Notes under the pieces: generated by a model
Database searches by the model: none
Told to the model about the DNA's origin: nothing
What the model saw: only the letters and a program-made list of their open reading frames with translations
DNA from: Dehalococcoidia bacterium
GTDB lineage: Bacteria > Chloroflexota > Dehalococcoidia > GIF9 > UBA5620
Direction of reading: 5' to 3'
Length of the DNA: 10,707 nt
NCBI GenBank assembly: GCA_016783225.1
Contig: JADHWZ010000063.1
Coordinates: 1 to 10,707, forward strand
In this document: positions 6,517 to 10,707 of the stretch, piece by piece
Position numbering within the stretch: the stretch's first letter is position 1
Layout: every line of letters begins with the position of its first letter
Position numbers and translations under genes: made by a program

Positions 6517-7301
6517 TAGTCTTTCACTACGGTCACATCGCCAGCCAGGATCTTCGCGAAGCTACCGTCGGCGCGGCGCAAAATGAGGTTGCCATTTTCG
6601 GTCACTGCCTCAGCTTTACCTTGCTCCACCGACTGTCCGGTTGTGACCTGTATGGACTTGCCCAGGGTCTCCATGTGGGCTCGCCATTCTTCATGCACGG
6701 GTGCTCCAGCTTGAGCTTCCAGATATAGCTGCTCCAGTTCACACAATAGGATACCAGCGATCTTATCTCTCGGTATTTCTTTTCCCAACTCGTGTGATAG
6801 GCTGGTAGCTAAGGTTGAAATCTCAGGGAAGGCCAGAGGATTGAGGTTCACGTTGATTCCTATGCCTATGATGGCGGCATTCACCCTATCACCCTTGACC
6901 TCGCTTTCGATTAGAATACCGCAGACCTTTTTCCCTTTAATCAGTACGTCGTTCGGCCACTTGATTTGTGCCTCAAGACCGGCAACCTTCCTGATAGCTC
7001 TGACTACGGCTATGGAAGCTATCATGACCAGTTGTGGTAGGTTGTCCACAGACGGCTGAAGGATGATGGACATTGCGAGACTGCCTTTGGGTGATAGCCA
7101 AGCTCTGCCTTGGCGCCCTCTGCCCGACGTCTGCTCATCAGCGATGACTACAGTCCCCTCGACAGCCCCCTCCCCAGCCACCTTCTTGGCTACCTCCATA
7201 GTCGATGCTAGGCTATGATAGTAATGAACGGTCTGCCCCACGAATTTGGTATCCAGCCGGGTTTGAAGGAACGTTGCCATGTTCTGCCTATTTGAGGTCA
7301 T
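6516..7301 (-). CDS. birA: Biotin-protein ligase (monofunctional, no DNA-binding domain)
   Basis: The enzyme makes biotinyl-AMP from biotin and ATP and transfers biotin to a lysine of carrier proteins such as the acetyl-CoA carboxylase BCCP. The 261 residues show the biotinyl-AMP loop GRGRQGRAW (60-68), the catalytic KWPNDVLIKGKKVCGIL (114-130) with Lys114, GIGINVN (146-152), and a small SH3-like C-terminal domain (about 213-261, ending in ILAGDVTVV). The helix-turn-helix domain of the bifunctional E. coli BirA is absent, so it should not act as a DNA-binding repressor by itself. The start could be ATG 7301 or Met8 at 7280; neither has a strong Shine-Dalgarno, and family homology begins near residue 8. 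It is convergent with the slipin gene and divergent from the sirtuin gene, with its own promoter. Confidence 0.93.
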   Translation of the reverse strand: MTSNRQNMATFLQTRLDTKFVGQTVHYYHSLASTMEVAKKVAGEGAVEGTVVIADEQTSGRGRQGRAWLSPKGSLAMSIILQPSVDNLPQLVMIASIAVVRAIRKVAGLEAQIKWPNDVLIKGKKVCGILIESEVKGDRVNAAIIGIGINVNLNPLAFPEISTLATSLSHELGKEIPRDKIAGILLCELEQLYLEAQAGAPVHEEWRAHMETLGKSIQVTTGQSVEQGKAEAVTENGNLILRRADGSFAKILAGDVTVVKD

Positions 7302-7335
7302 TGCTCTTGTTCGTCCGATAAGGTAGGCTGGCAGT

Positions 7336-7364
7336 AGTATAGCGACAACCTGAGGCTATGTCTA
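7336..7364 (-). promoter_or_regulatory. Promoter of birA
   Basis: On the minus strand TAGACA (7359-7364, 5 of 6) is followed after 17 bp by TATACT (7336-7341, 5 of 6). Transcription would begin near 7329, leaving a leader of about 28 nt before ATG 7301. Both candidate birA starts lie within the transcript. Confidence 0.65.
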
Positions 7365-7386
7365 TGATATGGCGGGGCGAGACGCC

Positions 7387-7415
7387 TTGACATTGGGGTC
7401 AAGTCGAACTACTAT
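7387..7415 (+). promoter_or_regulatory. Promoter of the sirtuin gene
   Basis: A perfect TTGACA (7387-7392) is followed after 17 bp by TACTAT (7410-7415, 4 of 6). The start of transcription would be near 7422, and GGAGG (7436-7440) then sits 9 nt before ATG 7450. Its -35 is 22 bp from that of birA on the other strand. Confidence 0.65.
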
Positions 7416-7449
7416 TTGCTTTGTGGTGTAGAGACGGAGGGCAAGAGCC

Positions 7450-8232
7450 ATGGGCACCAACGATTTGGACTATCTGGCCGACAAGGTGGCGGACCTGATT
7501 CTTCAGGCAAACAAGGTTGTCGTCTTTACTGGGGCTGGCGTGAGCACGGAGTCGGGGATACCTGACTTCCGCAGCCCTGGTGGAATCTGGAGCCGGTTTG
7601 ACCCTGATGATTTCACTATCCAGAAATTCATGAGTAGTCGTGAGACCCGAAGGATGCAGTGGCAGATGCTTGCCGAAGGGAGTCTTCTGAAAGACGCCGG
7701 GCCCAATGAAGCTCACCATGCTATTGCAGAGCTGGAAAGGCTGGGCAAGTTGGAATGTGTTATCACCCAGAATATAGACAATCTGCATCAGAAGGCAGGG
7801 AACTCTCCAGAAAAGGTTTTTGAACTGCATGGCAACATGAAACGGGTTAGATGTATGAGTTGCGACGCTTGCTTCCCCACGGAAGACATCCTCCCCAGGC
7901 TAGAGCAAGAAGAAGTCCCTGATTGCGAGATGTGCCATGGTATCCTGAAGCCGGACGCTGTCTTCTTTGGCGAGGCGTTGCCACAGAAGACATTGAATGA
8001 CTCTATCCATCATTCCCGTCGCTGCGACCTCTTCATTGTCATTGGCTCTACGCTGGTTGTCTATCCTGCAGCTTACATGCCTGTGTATGCTAGGGAAGCG
8101 GGGGCTAAGCTGGTTATTATCAACCTTAGCTCTACGCCGATGGATTCTGAGGCTACCGTGGCCATCGCGGCAAAGGCTGGCGAGACCATGGCAAAGGTTA
8201 TGGAGAAGACAAGACCCCGGTTAACGGGTTGA
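7450..8232 (+). CDS. Sir2-family NAD-dependent protein deacylase (sirtuin)
   Basis: Sirtuins remove acetyl or other acyl groups from protein lysines, consuming NAD and releasing nicotinamide and O-acyl-ADP-ribose. The 260 residues hold the full core: GAGVSTESGIPDFRSPGG (28-45) for NAD binding, TQNIDNLH (106-113), ELHGNM (125-130) with catalytic His127, a zinc site of C135-x2-C138 and C159-x2-C162, then VFFGE (171-175), GSTLVVYPAA (199-208) and IINL (223-226). The segment after GIPDFR has no obvious Tyr/Arg pair of the desuccinylase type, so ordinary deacetylase activity is the likelier reading. The start is firm: GGAGG 9 nt upstream and homology from about residue 8. No acetyltransferase or acyl-CoA synthetase lies beside it, so its targets cannot be inferred. 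It appears to be transcribed alone. Confidence 0.95.
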   Translation: MGTNDLDYLADKVADLILQANKVVVFTGAGVSTESGIPDFRSPGGIWSRFDPDDFTIQKFMSSRETRRMQWQMLAEGSLLKDAGPNEAHHAIAELERLGKLECVITQNIDNLHQKAGNSPEKVFELHGNMKRVRCMSCDACFPTEDILPRLEQEEVPDCEMCHGILKPDAVFFGEALPQKTLNDSIHHSRRCDLFIVIGSTLVVYPAAYMPVYAREAGAKLVIINLSSTPMDSEATVAIAAKAGETMAKVMEKTRPRLTG

Positions 8233-8341
8233 ACCGGGCCTGCGTGATGAGAAGTGAGGCCGGACGCGGGCAGCAGGAGAGAAGGAGAGGTGCATTCAAA
8301 CTCCGGTATATCGTCGACGGAATGCCAGTCGAAAGGAGACG

Positions 8342-8365
8342 GTTCCGGGGAACAGGTTCGCGAAC
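8342..8365. promoter_or_regulatory. Two adjacent palindromes, candidate operator
   Basis: GTTCCGGGGAAC (8342-8353; arms GTTCC/GGAAC) and the perfect palindrome GTTCGCGAAC (8356-8365) stand 2 bp apart, centres 13 bp apart. They occupy the place where a -35 box would be, just before an extended -10 element. This layout suits a repressor or activator site, but the protein is unknown. It is not the Bacillus-type SOS box, which has GAAC-N4-GTTC. Confidence 0.35.
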
Positions 8366-8368
8366 GGC

Positions 8369-8377
8369 TGTTATGAT
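8369..8377 (+). promoter_or_regulatory. Extended -10 promoter of the first lipoprotein gene
   Basis: TG (8369-8370), one base, then TATGAT (8372-8377, 5 of 6) forms an extended -10. At 17 bp upstream lies GGAACA, only 3 of 6, so activation or reliance on the extended -10 would be needed. Transcription would begin near 8384, about 35 nt before the start codon. Confidence 0.4.
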
Positions 8378-8418
8378 AATGGATTCTGACAATCTGAGTC
8401 TAATTGGGAGGTGAAAAC

Positions 8419-9522
8419 ATGAAGAAGTCGTTACTTGCAGTCTTGGTCATTTTGGCGCTGGCTGCTGGCTGTCTGCCTGCTGCGACGCCTGCCAGTCAAC
8501 TGCCGACTGCCTACATAGATTCGGTATCGCCGAGCCAAGTTTCCCCTGGGGAAACGGTGGCTTTCACGGGCCATGGCATCGACCCTGACGGCAGCGTGGC
8601 CGCTTACCTGTGGCGGTCGAGCATCGATGGGCAGATAAGCACTTCGCCGACTTTCGAGACCTCGGCTCTATCAGAAGGCACACATACTGTCTGGTTTAGC
8701 GTTCAGGATGACAGTGGAGACTGGTCGGAGCAGATTCCCTGCCACGTCATTGTCCTCCCCAGCGGGATTGTGCCGCCGGCGGTGAACTTGTTTGAGGCCG
8801 ACCCGCCAAGTGTTGTTGAGGGAGAGTCCTCAACTCTGTACTGGAATGTCTCGGGTGCGTCAACGGTCAGAATCGACCCACATATAGGCGATGTAGCTCT
8901 GACCGGAAACAGGGTGGTGTCTCCTCCCAAGACCACTATTTATACTTTGACAGCTACTAATGAGACGGGGAGTGTTACTGCTACAACCGAAGTTGCGGTT
9001 GCCGCGGTGCCAACGCATACAGTAGAGCTATTCTCCATCGCCGCAGAGGATGGTCACGTAACCCGGGAAGGACAAGTGGGTACGGAGCCGACTGTTGGAG
9101 ATACCACTCCTGTACGTTCAGACGTTGCCACGCAGGCCTTCTTGAGTTTCGATATCTCGATGATACCCAGCGGTGTGACTGTTGTGTCTGCTTCTCTTGA
9201 TTTGACCACTTATACTACATTCGGTAAGCCATTTGTTCATCTTGGCACAATGCGTGTTTGCAGTGCCGAGTATGGTGTTCTGGATAGCGACGATTTTGTG
9301 CGTGGTCCTGCAACTGGAGTGTTGTGTTCGGTTGGAGGAACACCTAGTAAGTCTCTTGCATCTTATCTGCTGACTCACGCGGTTCAGAAACAGGTTGACG
9401 CTGGCAGGAGTCGTTTCCAAATTCGACTGCAGTTCGAAAAGGACACGCACTTCAATCAAGAGGCTGACTACTTAACATTGGCAGAGGGTGCAGCCAGACT
9501 GGATATCGAGTACCAGGATTGA
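8419..9522 (+). CDS. Secreted lipoprotein with PKD-like, Ig-like and DNRLRE-like domains
   Basis: I do not recognise a named gene. The 367-residue protein begins with a lipoprotein signal peptide (MKKSLLAVLVILALAAGC; lipobox LAAGC, lipidated Cys18), so it should be anchored outside the membrane. Residues 29-114 look like a PKD-type beta-sandwich (GETVAFTGHGIDPDGSVAAYLW; GTHTVWFSVQDDSGDWS). Residues 118-196 look like an Ig-like unit (SSTLYWNVSGASTVRIDP; TTIYTLTATNETGS). Residues 200-367 (TQAFLSFDISMIPSGVTVVSASLDL; ending LDIEY) recall the DNRLRE/carbohydrate-binding-like sandwich often found on surface proteins; that last assignment is tentative. ATG 8419 is chosen over TTG 8404 because GGAGG (8407-8411) sits 7 nt before it and the lipobox follows at the right distance. 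A paralogue follows downstream. Adhesion or polymer binding is a guess from the domains. Confidence 0.88.
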   Translation: MKKSLLAVLVILALAAGCLPAATPASQLPTAYIDSVSPSQVSPGETVAFTGHGIDPDGSVAAYLWRSSIDGQISTSPTFETSALSEGTHTVWFSVQDDSGDWSEQIPCHVIVLPSGIVPPAVNLFEADPPSVVEGESSTLYWNVSGASTVRIDPHIGDVALTGNRVVSPPKTTIYTLTATNETGSVTATTEVAVAAVPTHTVELFSIAAEDGHVTREGQVGTEPTVGDTTPVRSDVATQAFLSFDISMIPSGVTVVSASLDLTTYTTFGKPFVHLGTMRVCSAEYGVLDSDDFVRGPATGVLCSVGGTPSKSLASYLLTHAVQKQVDAGRSRFQIRLQFEKDTHFNQEADYLTLAEGAARLDIEYQD

Positions 9523-10082
9523 TTCAGGAAACGGAGACCTTTTCCCTGCCTGGGCGCTGGGGAAGGCGAACCGACTTCTGTGCCAGGGGTGGTGGTGCTG
9601 GGCTTGGCGCTCCGGGGCTGAGCAATCTAGTTAGAGACTGAGGTAATCCGGCCGCAAAGAGCCAAGGTTGGTACGAGGCCATATCTCTTCTAGCTTGAAG
9701 GGATAGGTTCCAATGACCAGAATGACCAAGAGCTTGTGACAAGTCTTGTTAGCCCGGTCAGTGTCATTCCCTTTTCCCACTTGGTTTTCCCCGCTTCGAG
9801 TCCACGTGATCTGATAAATCTCTCCGATGCTGGAACCGCGGGTTTACCAGGTAGCTTGCTGAGTGGCACTCGGCTATGGGCGTTACTGCGTGATGAGTGG
9901 CTTGCTGCTTGCTCAATCTTGTAGCTGCTCCCATACGTCCCAGGCTCAACTAGTACCATATTACTACCCTTTCCAATACTAACTACCTATTGCTTACAGC
10001 TTCACCGTGCTTTACGCTATATAGGAGTCTACGCGCAAGGGGTATGCTGTCCGCAACCTGAGTGCTGTTTGGAGGCGAGAGT
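9523..10082. other. 560-bp intergenic stretch without a convincing gene
   Basis: No frame here gives a recognisable protein. The longest open frame (minus strand, 9690-9959, 89 residues) shows no motif or ribosome site that I can support. Small structures seen: a 7-bp stem including two wobbles, TTTTCCC/GGGAAGG, just after the lipoprotein stop without a T tail; the overlapping mirror set CTTGT-G-ACAAG-T-CTTGT (9733-9749); a repeated AATGACCA (9712-9719 and 9721-9728); and a doubled GCTTGCT (9900-9913). The end is AT-richer, with CTATATAGG near 10017-10025, but has no well-spaced promoter pair. It could hold the second lipoprotein's promoter, a small RNA or decayed DNA. Confidence 0.4.
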
Positions 10083-10707
10083 ATGAAAAGCGTACTAATT
10101 TCAGTCTTTGTGATTCTGGGGATGACTGCTGGGTGTATAACTATTGCCCCAGCGGGTGAGAGTCAACTGCCAACTGCTTATATCGATTCAATATTCCCGA
10201 CTGAGGCTTCCCTTGGGGAGACGGTGAGTTTTGTCGGCCACGGGACTGACCCAGATGGGACAGTAGTTGCCTATAGATGGCGGTCGGATGTAGATGGCGA
10301 CTTGGGTGTTGCGGAAACTCTTGAAACATCGTTTTTGTCAGTGGGAACTCATGTCGTTTATTTCAAAGTCCAGGATAACAACGGCAACTGGTCGGACGAG
10401 GTCAGAGATAGAGTTATTGTTTCTGCTGGAGCATCTGCCGCGGCTAGCGCGCCAGTCATAAATTCCTTTACTGCCAGCCCGGGGAACATTGCACCCGGGA
10501 GTTCTTCGACGCTTAGCTGGAGTGCTTCTGGGGCCGTAACTGTCAGCATAGACCAGGGGATAGGCAATGTTGCCTTAACCGGGACCAGGGTGGTGTCTCC
10601 GGGCGCAACCACTACTTATACTCTAACGGCTAGTAACGCGGCCGGAAGTATCCCTGCTACGGCTCAAGTTATGGTCTCGGGAGCAGCACCGCCGCCGTCC
10701 GGAGGCT
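10083..10707 (+). CDS. Second PKD/Ig-like lipoprotein, cut by window end
   Basis: This gene runs off the right edge after 208 codons. The signal peptide MKSVLISVFVILGMTAGC has a lipobox ending in Cys18. A PKD-like unit (about 30-114: GETVSFVGHGTDPDGTVVAY; VGTHVVYFKVQDNNGNWSDE) and an Ig-like unit (about 124-199: SSTLSWSASGAVTVSID; TTTYTLTASNAAGS) match those of the upstream lipoprotein in order and spacing, with many identical residues (SQLPTAYIDS, GNVALTG, RVVSPG-like). A Pro-rich linker (AAPPPSGG) follows at the edge, where the paralogue enters its third domain instead. GGAGG (10071-10075) lies 7 nt before ATG 10083, the same spacing as in the paralogue. Role unknown; surface binding is an inference from the domains. 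The third domain, if any, lies beyond the window. Confidence 0.88.
   Translation, partial: MKSVLISVFVILGMTAGCITIAPAGESQLPTAYIDSIFPTEASLGETVSFVGHGTDPDGTVVAYRWRSDVDGDLGVAETLETSFLSVGTHVVYFKVQDNNGNWSDEVRDRVIVSAGASAAASAPVINSFTASPGNIAPGSSSTLSWSASGAVTVSIDQGIGNVALTGTRVVSPGATTTYTLTASNAAGSIPATAQVMVSGAAPPPSGG

Noticed and set aside
8216..8238. Inverted repeat CCCGGTT / AACCGGG at the sirtuin stop codon as a terminator
   Set aside because: Only 7 bp with a 9-nt loop, and no T tail in either direction; it may be incidental.
8229..8414. 61-codon plus-strand frame between the sirtuin and the first lipoprotein
   Set aside because: No ribosome site, no motif, Arg-rich random composition, and it covers the palindromes and promoter elements.
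9690..9959. 89-codon minus-strand frame in the long intergenic gap, considered as a transposase remnant
   Set aside because: No DDE, HTH or other family motif could be seen and there are no terminal inverted repeats.
10006..10030. TATATA near 10019 as the promoter of the second lipoprotein gene
   Set aside because: No hexamer resembling TTGACA lies 16-18 bp upstream (the nearest, TTGCTT, is 22 bp away).

Overview
The window carries eight complete genes plus two cut by the edges, all of bacterial character (Shine-Dalgarno sites, sigma-70-like promoters, lipobox signal peptides, operon overlaps). Intact housekeeping genes argue for a chromosome. The monoderm-looking gene set, the HisZ-dependent short-type HisG and TTG/GTG starts would fit Chloroflexota (Dehalococcoidia-like), but this placement is a guess from style, not from a marker gene.

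Left part (1-3863, minus strand): a histidine biosynthesis operon read right to left, hisZ - hisG - hisD, with genes 1 nt apart or overlapping by 14 nt; hisD runs off the left edge. hisG is the standout: a 484-residue chain holding two head-to-tail HisG catalytic units. The N-terminal unit keeps the PKGRL motif but has lost the PRPP loop; the C-terminal unit keeps the PRPP loop (TGKTL) but has lost PKGRL. The partner HisZ has lost the class II tRNA-synthetase arginines, as expected of a regulatory subunit.

Middle (3864-6515, plus strand): back-to-back promoters, with -35 boxes only 7 bp apart, drive hisZ leftward and a membrane-protease operon rightward. That operon is a long NfeD (ClpP-class serine protease plus membrane and OB-fold domains), a short NfeD-like protein, and a slipin (stomatin/SPFH family), closed by a strong hairpin terminator. 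The short NfeD gene comes from a direct tandem duplication of the last 395 bp of the long nfeD; small insertions in the copy shifted the frame, so only one membrane helix and the OB-fold survive in an open frame.

Right-centre (6516-8232): birA-type biotin-protein ligase (minus strand) and a Sir2 deacylase (plus strand) diverge from a second, well-formed promoter pair.

Right part (8233-10707, plus strand): two paralogous lipoproteins with the same lipobox - PKD-like - Ig-like layout, the second cut by the window end, separated by a 560-bp stretch with no convincing gene. The first is preceded by two adjacent short palindromes beside an extended -10 promoter, a candidate operator. No tRNA, rRNA, CRISPR array or intact insertion sequence was seen.
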